A DNA stretch of 64,000 nt from Roseimaritima ulvae (GCF_008065135.1 NZ_CP042914.1:186001-250000), one strand, 5' to 3'. Shown: positions 36,062 to 45,545, counted from the first letter of the stretch. Notes: generated by a model from the sequence alone, not told the origin. Translations and numbers: made by a program.

Positions 36062-36508
36062 CTATCCACCGCCTTTGCTCCTCGCTCGCACCAGCTCAAA
36101 TGCCTTTCGGGTTTCCGGGGTTCGCAAGGCGTTCTCCGCAAAATAGCCAAACGGTACCCCTACAATAACGAAGGGCGATAGACATGGGATGCCGCAAGAT
36201 ATGACAGCAGCATTTGCCAGTCGATAAGATACCATTCGCAACATCGCTATCCCACCCAGAAGCTGGATACCGTGAATCGTGACAGCTATCGTGTGCTCGA
36301 CAACTCCGAATTGCGGAAGCCGGGAATGGTACGGCCAGAAGACGTCCTCGGCCAACCATGCGAGATCAAGCATTAGATTGAGGCCGGCGATTCCCGTGAG
36401 CAATAACGCGGGCCATCGTAGGCGACGTGATACTTCCGTAACGACGGTGCTGTTAAGCGGACGCGGACCGCATTGCGGAGGCTGATACGGATTCGTTTCT
36501 GGTTGCAA
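36062..36508 (-). CDS. NPYxxP membrane protein, paralogue B
   Basis: 148 residues if it starts at the TTG at 36508 (QPETNPYQPPQCGPRP); a longer frame reaches 36607. Four hydrophobic segments follow, and CGIPCLSPFVIVGVPFGYFA matches the paralogue at 32813-33235. Start is uncertain. Function unknown. Confidence 0.55.
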   Translation of the reverse strand: MQPETNPYQPPQCGPRPLNSTVVTEVSRRLRWPALLLTGIAGLNLMLDLAWLAEDVFWPYHSRLPQFGVVEHTIAVTIHGIQLLGGIAMLRMVSYRLANAAVISCGIPCLSPFVIVGVPFGYFAENALRTPETRKAFELVRARSKGGG

Positions 36509-36622
36509 CGGAACAGCGTTGGGTGTTGAAAGTTTAATCGGATGATTCTGGCGTTGACCGCACCGGCACAACCTAAGAAACGAACGCGACAGCGGCTCCG
36601 AGGCCAATATGTGGCTATCGCA

Positions 36623-37189
36623 TTACCAATAGCTCCCACGCTGGTACGCAACGCCTTCCGATGGACTGAACCATATGGTGAACCCTGCCCCGTTGCCAGC
36701 CGTCGGCCCATGTACTTCGTTCGCATCGTCTAGGTAGGGCCAGCCGAGATCACCAAAGTAAAGTTGATGAGATTGCTCATCGACGGTTTCCATTGCCAAC
36801 ATCTCGCCACGGCTGACGACCGAACGATCGCCGTACTTACGCCACACGTCGTCCAAGTAGGCGTCGAGTTGTGACTGCGAGATTGTAAAGCGGGCTCGAA
36901 AGCCTTGAGCATACTTGTCGACCGTAATATTCGTCGCAGCAGGTGGCAGGTATCGCTCAACGCGAAAATCATCGACGTTGTCGAAAGAAGCGTATTCGAA
37001 AACCCCAAAACGGTCGGCGTCGAGGATTCGCATGATGCCAGTACACGATGGGACAAAGGCGATCAGTGAAAGCAGCGTTATGCCAATGAAAGTTGGAACG
37101 CGTCGCCATTTCACCACTGTTACAACAAAGACCAGCGCCAACAACACACAGGCGGTAATCTTGGACGGTAGGACAATTGGCCAGAGCAT
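36623..37189 (-). CDS. Hypothetical protein with two N-terminal membrane helices
   Basis: 188 residues. Two hydrophobic segments (about 8-28 and 33-52) are followed by a soluble domain of about 135 residues (DDFRVERYLPPAATNITVDK, EMLAMETVDEQSHQLYFGDL, ending VAYQRGSYW). I do not recognise the family. It lies in the tRNA-Pro island between two NPYxxP proteins. Confidence 0.55.
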   Translation of the reverse strand: MLWPIVLPSKITACVLLALVFVVTVVKWRRVPTFIGITLLSLIAFVPSCTGIMRILDADRFGVFEYASFDNVDDFRVERYLPPAATNITVDKYAQGFRARFTISQSQLDAYLDDVWRKYGDRSVVSRGEMLAMETVDEQSHQLYFGDLGWPYLDDANEVHGPTAGNGAGFTIWFSPSEGVAYQRGSYW

Positions 37190-37401
37190 CTACACGCAAC
37201 ACCGACGCTGATAAGCGGGAATGGGCTCTCGCACCCAGTGGAGACACGAACGTTCTGAAGCGAGGATCATCGCCACCTTTTGACGACGACTACAGTTTAC
37301 CCCATCCGTTCGACATCGTGCGGCTAAGCCGCTTGGAAATCAACGCGGGAATCACCGAGGGTGAAGCCGACCATCTGGGACAACACAGTTCATTAAGTCG
37401 G

Positions 37402-37584
37402 TTAGAGGGATAGGATTGACCACCCAGCCGCTACAATTCCCATGGCGACCACGACCAGCGAAATGACCAGTGAACACGCCAGAAACACAACGATGCCTAG
37501 CTTGATTATTACTTGCGATGGTTGCGGACGAATCCTAGGACTGGCAGGCGACCGATTAGTCTTTGAAGGCGCGTAAGGATTCAC
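37402..37584 (-). CDS. Small NPYxxP single-pass membrane protein
   Basis: 60 residues starting with GTG at 37584 (VNPYAPSKTNRSPAS). A polar N-terminal part precedes one transmembrane helix (IKLGIVVFLACSLVISLVVV). The start lies 6 bp after the stop of the disrupted ORF at 37591, as in an operon. Third NPYxxP protein of the island. Confidence 0.45.
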   Translation of the reverse strand: MNPYAPSKTNRSPASPRIRPQPSQVIIKLGIVVFLACSLVISLVVVAMGIVAAGWSILSL

Positions 37585-37590
37585 TCAATT

Positions 37591-37758
37591 TTACCCGCGG
37601 TTTCCCTTCTGGGTGGCCATCCAATTCGACAGTAAAAATTCACGATAAGTTTTCGCATGCCAAAGCGCCCAATCGTCCTGGTTTTCCGGCAAGCGGTCGA
37701 AACGACCATGAAGCTTGTCATCCCGAAGTTATACGGCATCGAATTCAGCGTTGAACAT
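37591..37758 (-). pseudogene. Small gene interrupted by an in-frame stop
   Basis: The ATG at 37758 has a strong GAGGAG ribosome-binding site. It encodes MFNAEFDAV, then TAA (37729-37731), then continues in the same frame as LRDDKLHGRFDRLPENQDDW and ALWHAKTYREFLLSNWMATQ to a stop at 37591. The post-stop part is protein-like, so a single nonsense change probably inactivated a 55-residue gene. The family is not recognised. Confidence 0.45.
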
Positions 37759-37789
37759 TGGCTCCTCTCGTTGCTCTGATTCGGCAGTG

Positions 37790-38098
37790 TTAGGCACGTT
37801 GTCCCGGCGAAGAACACGACCAAGTTAAGAAGCACTCAACCATTTCCTCGATCCGCGATGGTGCCCCGGCCGCATGGAAACTGCCGCCCTCCTTCCAACA
37901 AGTATACCAATGGTCGTCAGTATCCAAGTCAACCTCAAGCCGTTTAAACCCGACGTTCTCCAGCGGCGTACCCTTAAAATTGATCTCCAGCGAAAACCCT
38001 GGGTTGTCGAGAGTCGTGATACTCAATCCACATCCGTGCTCCCACAATCCATCGCACTGCGCGAGATACCAGTCGGATAGCCTCTTAAGTGCACTCAC
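37790..38098 (-). CDS. Imm53-family immunity protein
   Basis: 102 residues from the GTG at 38098, overlapping the TGA of the upstream membrane-protein gene (GTGA). The sequence follows the Imm53 pattern closely: RLSDWYLAQCDGLWEHGCGL, SITTLDNPGFSLEINFKGT, DDHWYTCWKEGGSFHAAGAP and a final helix EEMVECFLTW. Imm53 proteins protect against polymorphic toxins in contact-dependent systems. No cognate toxin is visible, suggesting an orphan immunity gene. Confidence 0.75.
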   Translation of the reverse strand: MSALKRLSDWYLAQCDGLWEHGCGLSITTLDNPGFSLEINFKGTPLENVGFKRLEVDLDTDDHWYTCWKEGGSFHAAGAPSRIEEMVECFLTWSCSSPGQRA

Positions 38099-38715
38099 TG
38101 CAGTGGTGCTCCAATAAACGATGTGGATTTTCCAGTAGTCGATTGGGCAGCGGTTGGCCGGATCACCGCCAGGGCGACGATCAGCCCGATAAACCCACCG
38201 AGGTAGCCCGCGTTGTGGATGTATGCAACCCGAACAAAGGACCAAGGTTCCGTAACACTGAGTTCGCGAAACGCCCATGTCCACGACGAGTAGTCAGCGT
38301 TAGGGCCGCGCCACAGTCCATAGCCAGATCCTGCGAAACCGAAGACCAAGCTGAACGCGACGATGCACATGACTCCTTTGCGAACCTGCCGCAACGCTTG
38401 ATCGCGAGGTTGGTCTGCAACCAGTCGCCGCGCGAGAAACCACGCGACCATGAAACCTATCCACCAGGTAGCAAGGAATCCAATTGTGGACGCGAACACA
38501 CGGTCTCCCAAACCAAAGTCCGCGTAGCGAAACTGCTCAAACTTCAATCTGGTGAAGTACTCCGGGGAAATCGAATACGTTATCTGGTCGTGAACGATTC
38601 CATAGAGTCCAGCAATGACGCCACCACGCAACGCAATGAGCATCATGACGGGCACATCCGTCAAGGCAATCCGCGGGATGATGTATTTCCACACTGTCCG
38701 ACCTTTTGGCACCGA
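38095..38715 (-). CDS. Polytopic membrane protein, unknown
   Basis: 206 residues if started at the GTG at 38715 (PKGRTVWKYIIPRIALTDVP); the frame is open to an ATG at 38874, but that ATG lies inside a repeat shared with 40985-41150. About five hydrophobic segments, e.g. VFASTIGFLATWWIGFMVAW and CIVAFSLVFGFAGSGYGLW. Its stop overlaps the start of the Imm53 gene, so the two are translationally coupled. I do not recognise the family. Confidence 0.55.
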   Translation of the reverse strand, partial: SVPKGRTVWKYIIPRIALTDVPVMMLIALRGGVIAGLYGIVHDQITYSISPEYFTRLKFEQFRYADFGLGDRVFASTIGFLATWWIGFMVAWFLARRLVADQPRDQALRQVRKGVMCIVAFSLVFGFAGSGYGLWRGPNADYSSWTWAFRELSVTEPWSFVRVAYIHNAGYLGGFIGLIVALAVIRPTAAQSTTGKSTSFIGAPLQ

Positions 38716-38799
38716 ACACAATCCGTCTTTTACTATCGCCCAGTGATCGCGGTCAGCAGGGGGTAACGATCGGCCCTGCTGCCGCTTGCGTGCCAAAGT

Positions 38800-39255
38800 C
38801 TTTGCGGTCACACGGCGGCGATCCAAGATGTTGCGGTCACGAGAAGACGTTGCTGCCGCTCGCGTGCACTTCATGGTTCCTACGCCGTGGCTGGGGTGCG
38901 GACGACTCGCAATTCGGCTTGGATCCTTAGAATAGTGGTCGAAGAGAGGCTATTCAAACACTCCCCAAAATTTTCCTGCCAGCTCCGGCCGAGCAAAGAA
39001 CAGGAAAATGGGGGCCGGCAGATGAGCAGAGCGGGGACAGGCCGCGGCGGCGAACTAGCCACCAAGGTCTAACGAGGATTCATCCAGAAGAAGGGCCACG
39101 AAAACAACCCAAGGCACGAAAGCAGCTGAATGTACTTTTCGTGTGCTTTGTGTCTTTCGTGGTTTGAAGTCCCCGCCGCAACGACGAGCGTCCACAACAT
39201 ACGACCATCAAATCGCTCGACCGCGCGACGAACGGACAGCAAGAATGTTCGCGGT
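38800..39255. repeat. Composite intergenic repeat, copy 1
   Basis: Two blocks, in the same order as at 40985-41605. Block one (38800-38960) shares AGACGTTGC, CTCGCGTGCAC, GGACGACTC and CTTAGAATA with the other copy. Block two (about 39075-39250) carries inverted CGAAAG/CTTTCG stretches, TTTCGTGGTTTGAA, CGACGAGCGTC and ACAACATAC. Block two belongs to a repeat often mis-annotated as a KDTKHTK-type peptide. No gene is supported within it. Confidence 0.6.
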
Positions 39256-39539
39256 AACCGAGTCGCCGCCAAAGAGCTAGGATTCCAAAAAACGCGTCAT
39301 CGGCGACTTGGTTCGCCGATATTTGCGGTCGATCGGTCACCTGACTGAATCGAACAAGAGTATACATCCAAGGAGTGTGATGCCTACGAAAAAGAAAAGT
39401 GCACGCGAGCCCCGGAAGCATGGTATACAAAACTCGCTCGCCAATCCGGTCAAACGTAACCTTATGGTTGAGAATCTGATTCATTCGTGACCGACGTTGA
39501 TTGTTCGTCAATTGGCATCGACTTTCGCAGGAGTCTCAG

Positions 39540-39695
39540 TCAGAAAGGATGCAGGGTGACGTCAACCACTAGAGTTAACACAGCCCATATCATAATGGCC
39601 GCAGAGACCACCGGCAAATCGATAACTTGACTCACGATCGCAAGCCAAGCAGAATTGCCCTCCGTAGCCTGGGCAGAATTAGCAACATCGGACAC
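39540..39695 (-). CDS. Possible small single-pass membrane protein
   Basis: 51 residues from a GTG at 39695: a polar N-terminus (SDVANSAQATEGNSAW) and one hydrophobic segment (VSAAIMIWAVLTLVVDVTL). There is only a weak ribosome-binding site and no family match, so this is a low-confidence call. Confidence 0.25.
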   Translation of the reverse strand: MSDVANSAQATEGNSAWLAIVSQVIDLPVVSAAIMIWAVLTLVVDVTLHPF

Positions 39696-40026
39696 GAGCG
39701 TTCCACATCATGTATCGCTCCGGTCGTCCAATCTTCCGGTCGATCACCGCAAACCTATCGCAACCATCGGTTTTCTGGCCCCGCAGTTACTAGCGTTCCT
39801 CGCACCAGCGCAAAGACCGTCGATCGTCAACGTAAAAGGCGCTTGCCCGCCCACTGCGTAAACCCAACCCCTAGTAGGCGAACGGTAGTGATCAGCGGGG
39901 ACGGGCGAACGACATGCAAGCAGACGAGAAAACTGACCACCCGCCCTCCGGTGCAGTACGCCCAACATGGGCGTGATCTTGTGGGATGGAAGTCCCCTGG
40001 GCTTAGTTCCGGTTTCTTTCTTGGAG
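39696..40026. other. Intergenic region, no feature seen
   Basis: Open frames on both strands here are Arg- or Pro-rich and lack start signals. I see no supported gene or repeat. Confidence 0.35.
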
Positions 40027-40323
40027 TTAGTATACCAAATGTTCGACTAACGAAAGACAGTACGAGGCGAGGGCAACTGCGGCGAGGCAAACCGTGCGAT
40101 GAGCAGTCAGCAGAAGCCATAGTACTGAACTTCCGCATCCCAGCAGAAACAGGAAAAGGTTAAACGTCACGTCACAAGGAACGAACCATCCATGATCTCG
40201 ATCGACCCGAAACACACAGAAGCCAGCTGGCGCAACCAACAAGGAGGCGAGGACTCGAAGGCCCCGTGCTCTAGGTGGTGTGGGAGGGGGCCCGGGCAAC
40301 CGGGCCCCTATCCTGATCAGCAT
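40027..40323 (-). CDS. Small membrane protein, unknown
   Basis: 98 residues (MLIRIGARLPGPPPTPPRAR...). After a Pro/Arg-rich beginning, two hydrophobic segments appear (FNLFLFLLGCGSSVLWLLLT and VCLAAVALASYCLSLVEHLV). The true start may be internal. No family recognised. Confidence 0.4.
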   Translation of the reverse strand: MLIRIGARLPGPPPTPPRARGLRVLASLLVAPAGFCVFRVDRDHGWFVPCDVTFNLFLFLLGCGSSVLWLLLTAHRTVCLAAVALASYCLSLVEHLVY

Positions 40324-40358
40324 GGTTATTTGGCGTCGTGACCATTGTAGGTCGGATC

Positions 40359-40877
40359 CTAATTAGCGCGCTTCCATAAACGCGAATCGAGTTTTCCAGA
40401 AAACTCGTCAAGGCGATCAAATTGTTTTGGGTACACCTGAATGTCGTCGCCTGCTTCACTGAGGTACAGCCATCCCGCTTTGTCGCTGCCCTTCGACCAC
40501 TTGAACGTGAGGGCGCCAGTGATGATTTCGCCGTTACCTTTTTCGCCTTCATCCGTTTCGCCCGCTCCCGTGGTTACACGTGGGTTGGGAGCGGAATCTG
40601 CTTCTTCCGGTGTTGGAAGGAAGAACGTGTCGGTTCCATCGCTCAAGCCGTACCAGCGATACGTAATACCGTCCCAGCCATGTCGTGGATCCGGCAACAA
40701 ATGCAACGCAATGATGTGGTTGTCATGCTTGATCAATGTAAAGCGATGGTATTCAACTTTTACGTCGCCACCTTTGATTTCCGGGAACACCGCAGGTGTT
40801 GCAGAATCCTTCGGTTCGGCACTAGCGACAGCCAAAAGTGAACCGATAGCGACCAATAATACGAGTAGCTTTGTCAT
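40359..40877 (-). CDS. Secreted hypothetical protein
   Basis: 172 residues from the ATG at 40877, with AGGAG 7 bp upstream. A signal peptide (MTKLLVLLVAIGSLLAVASA) is followed by a beta-rich domain (KVEYHRFTLIKHDNHIIALH, YRWYGLSDGTDTFFLPTPEE, LTFKWSKGSDKAGWLYLSEA). The family is not recognised. It sits between the two copies of the composite repeat, so it may have been brought in or duplicated with them. Confidence 0.6.
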   Translation of the reverse strand: MTKLLVLLVAIGSLLAVASAEPKDSATPAVFPEIKGGDVKVEYHRFTLIKHDNHIIALHLLPDPRHGWDGITYRWYGLSDGTDTFFLPTPEEADSAPNPRVTTGAGETDEGEKGNGEIITGALTFKWSKGSDKAGWLYLSEAGDDIQVYPKQFDRLDEFSGKLDSRLWKRAN

Positions 40878-40984
40878 GATTACGCTCCTTGCAGCAGAGG
40901 GGACAATGATTCGTAACGCGTGGTCGTTATGGGGCATGCCATTGTTCGTGAGTGAACTCGGCCGCTGTGCCCCTTACTAGATAA

Positions 40985-41605
40985 CGACCGTGGGCACACG
41001 GTGGCGACCCAGGATCTGGTGGTTACGAAAAGACGTTGCCGCCCCTCGCGTGCACCAGTTGGTTCTTGCACTGGTCTTGTGTGCTGGACGACTCACCAAG
41101 AGGATCAAGGTCGCGAATCTTAGAATACCGGCCGAGGTGTGGCAGAGCAACAAACGACCGAGCAAACCAGAAAGCCGGCGACGACCAGCGGGCGAATCGA
41201 CAGCCCTGGTATTTCAATATTTGCAGGACCGCGCAACGATTAGCGTTGATTAGCGTTGATTAGCGTTCCCGTCGGAGAGGACACTAATCTTCACTAATCG
41301 CACACTAACGCATTTGGCGTGAGGGCTCGCAAAACGTTGGTTGGCATCGGCAAGCAATCAAACAGCGATTACGGAAATTGGCTCTCGACCGAGGAAACAC
41401 GGACAGTAAGACTCAAAGAGTACCCAGCCAGTAGAAGAACCACGAAAACGACGAAAGACACGAAAGGAGGGGAATGTACTTTTCGTGTGATTCGTGCCTT
41501 TCGTGGTTTGAAATCCAGCAGCGCATCGACGAGCGTCGACAACATACAACCATCAAGTTGATCGATCGCCCAACGACGGACAGCAGGAACTGGTTTCTTG
41601 CCTGG
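40985..41605. repeat. Composite intergenic repeat, copy 2, with 10-bp tandem repeat
   Basis: Same two blocks as 38800-39255: block one at about 40985-41150, block two at about 41430-41605. Between them, GATTAGCGTT is repeated three times without change (41238-41267), followed by related CACTAATC stretches. No gene is supported in 40878-41852. Confidence 0.6.
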
Positions 41606-41849
41606 CGGACAGGGTGAGAATAAGTATTTTGGGGGTGTTCCTGCGGTTTGCGCTGTGAGAATAAACGACTTGTTCTTACCGGTTGGGGACTGGCCGCTAC
41701 GAGGCGGGCACCGCGATGGGCTCCTCGGTTGGCAGGTGCATGTCACAACCCTGTACAGCTAGAGCGTCGCTGGATGTAGCGTTTTGGCAGTATGGGTAAC
41801 GAAAAACAGCTCGCCGCAAATCAATGCGACGAGCTGTTTCGTGTTTTAG

Positions 41850-41926
<77 letters not shown>

Positions 41927-42056
41927 ATGGGGTGACCATTCTAATCCGCCTGCTCCCGCAGTTGAAGTGGGGTCCGGGGGTGAATTATTCTAGAATTCCA
42001 CCGCTCAACGGGAAAAATCGTGCACGCTCCGGCAAGCTCGCGGGCGATCGCTGGAC

Positions 42057-42112
42057 CCGCTGACGCTCGACCCTCCCGGGGGGAGGGGGAAGTGCGGCCG
42101 TATGGCAATCCA
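42057..42112. repeat. Dispersed palindromic intergenic element (copy 2)
   Basis: CGCTGACGCTCGACCCTCCC followed by a complementary GGGGGGAGGG arm and GCCGTATGGCAATCCAA, matching the block at 2287-2342. Lies between the tRNA-Pro gene and the PVC-type dehydrogenase; no gene in 41927-42177. Confidence 0.6.
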
Positions 42113-42177
42113 ATGCTACTGAGTCAGACGTCACGGCAGACGGCGTGATTCGGGCAGCGGGTGTCAGCCTGGAAAGG

Positions 42178-45100
42178 CTAACGTACTTTTAACGTACTTA
42201 GATATTCGACTAGGTCGCGGATTTCTCGGGGCGTTAACACTTTGCTCATCTCGGGCATGGTGGATCGGGTTGCTGATTGGTCCTCTATCCGGTCCTGTTC
42301 GATGTGCAGCGTCTCGTTGGTGGCCGTCACCAGCGTGAGGATGTTTTCTTCCGCGGAGTCTTGGAGCGTGCCCGCGACGACTTGTCCGTCGTCCAGTACC
42401 AACGTGACGGTTCCGAAGCCTTTGGCGATCTGGGCATTGGGGACCACGATCGATTCCAGCAGGTGCCGGCGCGGGAGGTTACGCTCGGGGCTGGCGATGG
42501 AAGACAAGTCCGGCCCCGCCGTGCCGCCTTGTCCGTGCACGCTGTGGCAACGGATGCACTGCGCGGTGCCGTGGCTGACGAAAATCTCGCGCCCCCGCTG
42601 GGCGTTTCCCCCGTACATGGCGGCGCGAAAGGCGGACAAGGGGTCGCCGGGGTCAGCGGTGGACTCGAACTTGCGGACCGCTTGCGACCGCAGCTGATTG
42701 GGCGCGGTCGTCACCGCTTCGAGCACGTCGAGCTGCAACGCTGCGGGCACGCTTTGTTCCGCTAAGCGAACCGCCCAAGCGTCGAGCGTTTGGGTGGCGC
42801 GGGGGGACGTCATCTGTGCTAACGCCGCTAACGCTCGCTGCTGCTCCGATACTTCCGCTTGTTTGCTTTCGAGTAATTCGGTGAACAGCTCCGCTGCTCG
42901 CGGTTCATCAAGCTTCGCCAATTGGTCTCTCGCTTCGCTGCGCAGTTCGGCTTGTTCTGCGGTCAGCAGTGTTTCCAGCAATTGCGGCAGGCCGCTGAAT
43001 TGTCGGCTGCTGAGCAGGCGCAGGGCGGCGATGCGAACGTTCGGTGCACGGGCCGAGTCCACAACCCAGTCGGCGAAGACCGCATCGTCGGTGTCGACTT
43101 TCAGGGTGGTCAGCAGGGTCGTCACGTCGACTTGCAGTTCCGCTGGGGCGGCCGCGAGTAATGTTGCCGCGTTGGTTTGCACAACTTCACGGACCATCGC
43201 TCCATCACGTGCCGCGATCGGGCGCCAAAAACCGGTGACTCGGTCGAGCTTCGTGCCACCTTGCCAGTCGGCCAACGCGGCGATGGCTTCGCGGCGGACG
43301 ACCTGCGGCAGCGTGGGGCTGGTCGCGATTTCAACAACGGCTTCGGCATTGCCGCGGTTACCGAGCTGCAAATTGGCGGCAATGATCCGCCGCATCAGGG
43401 GCACGACGTCGTCGCCGCTAGCGCGGAGGTAACGCGGAGCCAGCTCGGCCAACGGTTCGCATCCACTGGTGATCGGCAGGTCGTGAATCGCCCGTGCCGC
43501 TTCGGTGACGATTTTTAGTTCTGCGTCTTGCAAGAACTGGACGATCCGCGGGTCACGCCAACGTCGCTGTGCCAGCAGCATCGCCATTCGTACGGCAGGC
43601 GAGGCGTCTTGTGCATGTTGCTGGACGATGTCTCGAGCGGCCATTCGTTCCAGCGCGACCACTCCGGCATGCATCAGCTGGCGATCGCGACCGTCGTTGT
43701 CTCGCAGCATGGTGACGATCGCGGGCGCGGCCTGAGCGAATTGCAGGTCGCCGAGTGCTAATGCGGCAAAGAAACGCACGCGATCCGAAGAGCCGGCGAG
43801 CAAGGCAGCGATCGCGGCGGCGGAAGCTTGGTAGCGGGCATCGCCGCACACGCGTGCGACCTGCGCGCGAACTTCAGGATCCTCGTCGGCGAGCAGGTCG
43901 AGTGCGGGCGAGAGCGCCTGCGGATGGTGGCGGGCGATCTGGCCGAGTCCCCACAGGGCGTGCAGTCGTGCCAGTTGGTTGTCACCGTTGTGAGCTAGGT
44001 CCGCGAGTGCGTCGACGGACTGGCTGCCACGCTGTGCCAACGCAAATTGGGCTCGCAATCGCACTCGCATGTCGTCATGGAACAGCAACCGCAGCAGTTC
44101 AGCACTGGTTCGCTGTGAAAACCCTTCTCGAAACAGTTGGCTGGTTTGGGTAACCGCCGGCCGTTCGATCAAGGCCTTGTCGAAGACGGTATAAACGCGT
44201 CCGCCGGAGGTGTCGCGATCGAAGGGATTGGTGGGGTAGTCGGACAGATACATTTTGCCGTCGTAGCCGAAGTCGACGTCGCTGGCCATCACGGGTTTGC
44301 AGAAGTCGTGTTGGTCGACGATGGTAAAACCCGCACCTTGGGGTTGGACCGCGAAGGATTCGACGCCGCCGTTGCCGGTGAAGTTGCAGTAGAAGAAATG
44401 GTTGCGGTAGCGGGGCGGCAGGCTAGTGCCGGAGGAGAACACAAACCCCGATGGCCCGGCACCGAGCTTGCCGACGGGCGGCACGACATACGCGGGTTGC
44501 AAGTCGTGCTCGAGGTGCCAAATACCTTCGGCGTGCCAGGGACCGGTCAGGTAGGGTTCGGCGATGTGTTGGTAGGCCATGTTCCAGCCGCTGTTGCCAC
44601 CGGGAACGATGTACACCAGCCGTGAGTGATCGCCCTTGTCGCAATTGTTATCATCGGCGAACACGTTGCCGTATTGATCGATGGCCAGTTCCTGCGGGTT
44701 GCGTAAGCCGTGATGGAGCAGCTCGAGTTCGGTGCCGTCGGGGTAGCAGCGGAAGACGGCTCCGTTGCGTGGATTGGAAATCGTGGTTCCCTCTTTGGTT
44801 TCCACGTGGGCCCCGCGGTCGCCGACCGAAAAGTACAGCTTGCCATCGACGCCCCACACCAGTCCGTGAAGGTCGTGCCCGTAAAAACCAGCGTTGACGC
44901 CGAAGCCGGTCAGCAGCGGCGTCTTCTGTTCCGCGGTGCCGTCTTCGTCGGCGTCTTCCAGCAGCCAAAGGTGCGGGATGCAGGTGAACCAGACTTTGCC
45001 TTCGCGAGCGATCAGGCCGGAACCCAAGCCATCGAGCGGTCCGTCAAAGCCATCGGCAAAAACTACCGAGTGATCCGCTCGGCCGTCACCGTCGCGGTCT

Positions 45101-45492
45101 TCCAGTCGACGCACCATGTCGGACGTCTGAGTGAACCAGTCGCTGCCGTTTTGGAAACGGTGCGCCCACTTCTCCTGCATGGCTCGTCGATCGTCCAGCG
45201 TGGTGACCTGCAGGTCGTCTTCCAGCATGAAACTGTGCGAGCGGTTTTCGGGCGTGCCTTCAAGGAAGCGATGGTCTTCGGCGATATACACGCGACCAAC
45301 GTCGTCCAGGCACAGCGCGATGGGGTTCCGCAGCCCGGGTTCGGCGGCGAACAGTTCCACCGTTAGGCCGTCAGGAACACGGAACGCTGCCATCGCCGCG
45401 GTGGCAGCTGCTGTGCCGTCGGGGGTTGGATCTTCGCAGCACGCCGTGGTTGCGATGGCAGCGAGGAGGCAGGAAAGGAAAATTAGACGCAT
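42178..45492 (-). CDS. PVC-type haem-binding dehydrogenase with C-terminal cytochrome c
   Basis: 1104 residues. An N-terminal signal peptide (MRLIFLSCLLAAIATTACC) is followed by a beta-propeller-like 'membrane-bound dehydrogenase' domain (about 35-430: FRVPDGLTVELFAAEPGLRN, RNPQELAIDQYGNVFADDNN). HEAT-like repeats fill about 460-940. The C-terminal cytochrome domain has the haem motif CIRCH, then GTAGPDLSSIAS and a distal Met in MPEMSKVL. This architecture is widespread in Planctomycetes and Verrucomicrobia and is thought to oxidise a sugar-type substrate outside the cytoplasm; the substrate is unknown. Confidence 0.88.
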   Translation of the reverse strand: MRLIFLSCLLAAIATTACCEDPTPDGTAAATAAMAAFRVPDGLTVELFAAEPGLRNPIALCLDDVGRVYIAEDHRFLEGTPENRSHSFMLEDDLQVTTLDDRRAMQEKWAHRFQNGSDWFTQTSDMVRRLEDRDGDGRADHSVVFADGFDGPLDGLGSGLIAREGKVWFTCIPHLWLLEDADEDGTAEQKTPLLTGFGVNAGFYGHDLHGLVWGVDGKLYFSVGDRGAHVETKEGTTISNPRNGAVFRCYPDGTELELLHHGLRNPQELAIDQYGNVFADDNNCDKGDHSRLVYIVPGGNSGWNMAYQHIAEPYLTGPWHAEGIWHLEHDLQPAYVVPPVGKLGAGPSGFVFSSGTSLPPRYRNHFFYCNFTGNGGVESFAVQPQGAGFTIVDQHDFCKPVMASDVDFGYDGKMYLSDYPTNPFDRDTSGGRVYTVFDKALIERPAVTQTSQLFREGFSQRTSAELLRLLFHDDMRVRLRAQFALAQRGSQSVDALADLAHNGDNQLARLHALWGLGQIARHHPQALSPALDLLADEDPEVRAQVARVCGDARYQASAAAIAALLAGSSDRVRFFAALALGDLQFAQAAPAIVTMLRDNDGRDRQLMHAGVVALERMAARDIVQQHAQDASPAVRMAMLLAQRRWRDPRIVQFLQDAELKIVTEAARAIHDLPITSGCEPLAELAPRYLRASGDDVVPLMRRIIAANLQLGNRGNAEAVVEIATSPTLPQVVRREAIAALADWQGGTKLDRVTGFWRPIAARDGAMVREVVQTNAATLLAAAPAELQVDVTTLLTTLKVDTDDAVFADWVVDSARAPNVRIAALRLLSSRQFSGLPQLLETLLTAEQAELRSEARDQLAKLDEPRAAELFTELLESKQAEVSEQQRALAALAQMTSPRATQTLDAWAVRLAEQSVPAALQLDVLEAVTTAPNQLRSQAVRKFESTADPGDPLSAFRAAMYGGNAQRGREIFVSHGTAQCIRCHSVHGQGGTAGPDLSSIASPERNLPRRHLLESIVVPNAQIAKGFGTVTLVLDDGQVVAGTLQDSAEENILTLVTATNETLHIEQDRIEDQSATRSTMPEMSKVLTPREIRDLVEYLSTLKVR

Positions 45493-45545
45493 CAGAGGGC
45501 AGTAACCGTTTTAGAAAACGAACGGCGACACATGTCATGGTCGTT

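Noticed and set aside
39080-39511. 143-codon frame containing TTKDTKHTKSTF
   Set aside because: It is the translation of a known kind of intergenic repeat (block two of the composite repeat), not a gene.
39627-40163. 178-codon plus-strand frame in the island
   Set aside because: Arg/Ser/Thr-rich with no RBS, motif or homologue recognised; more likely chance.
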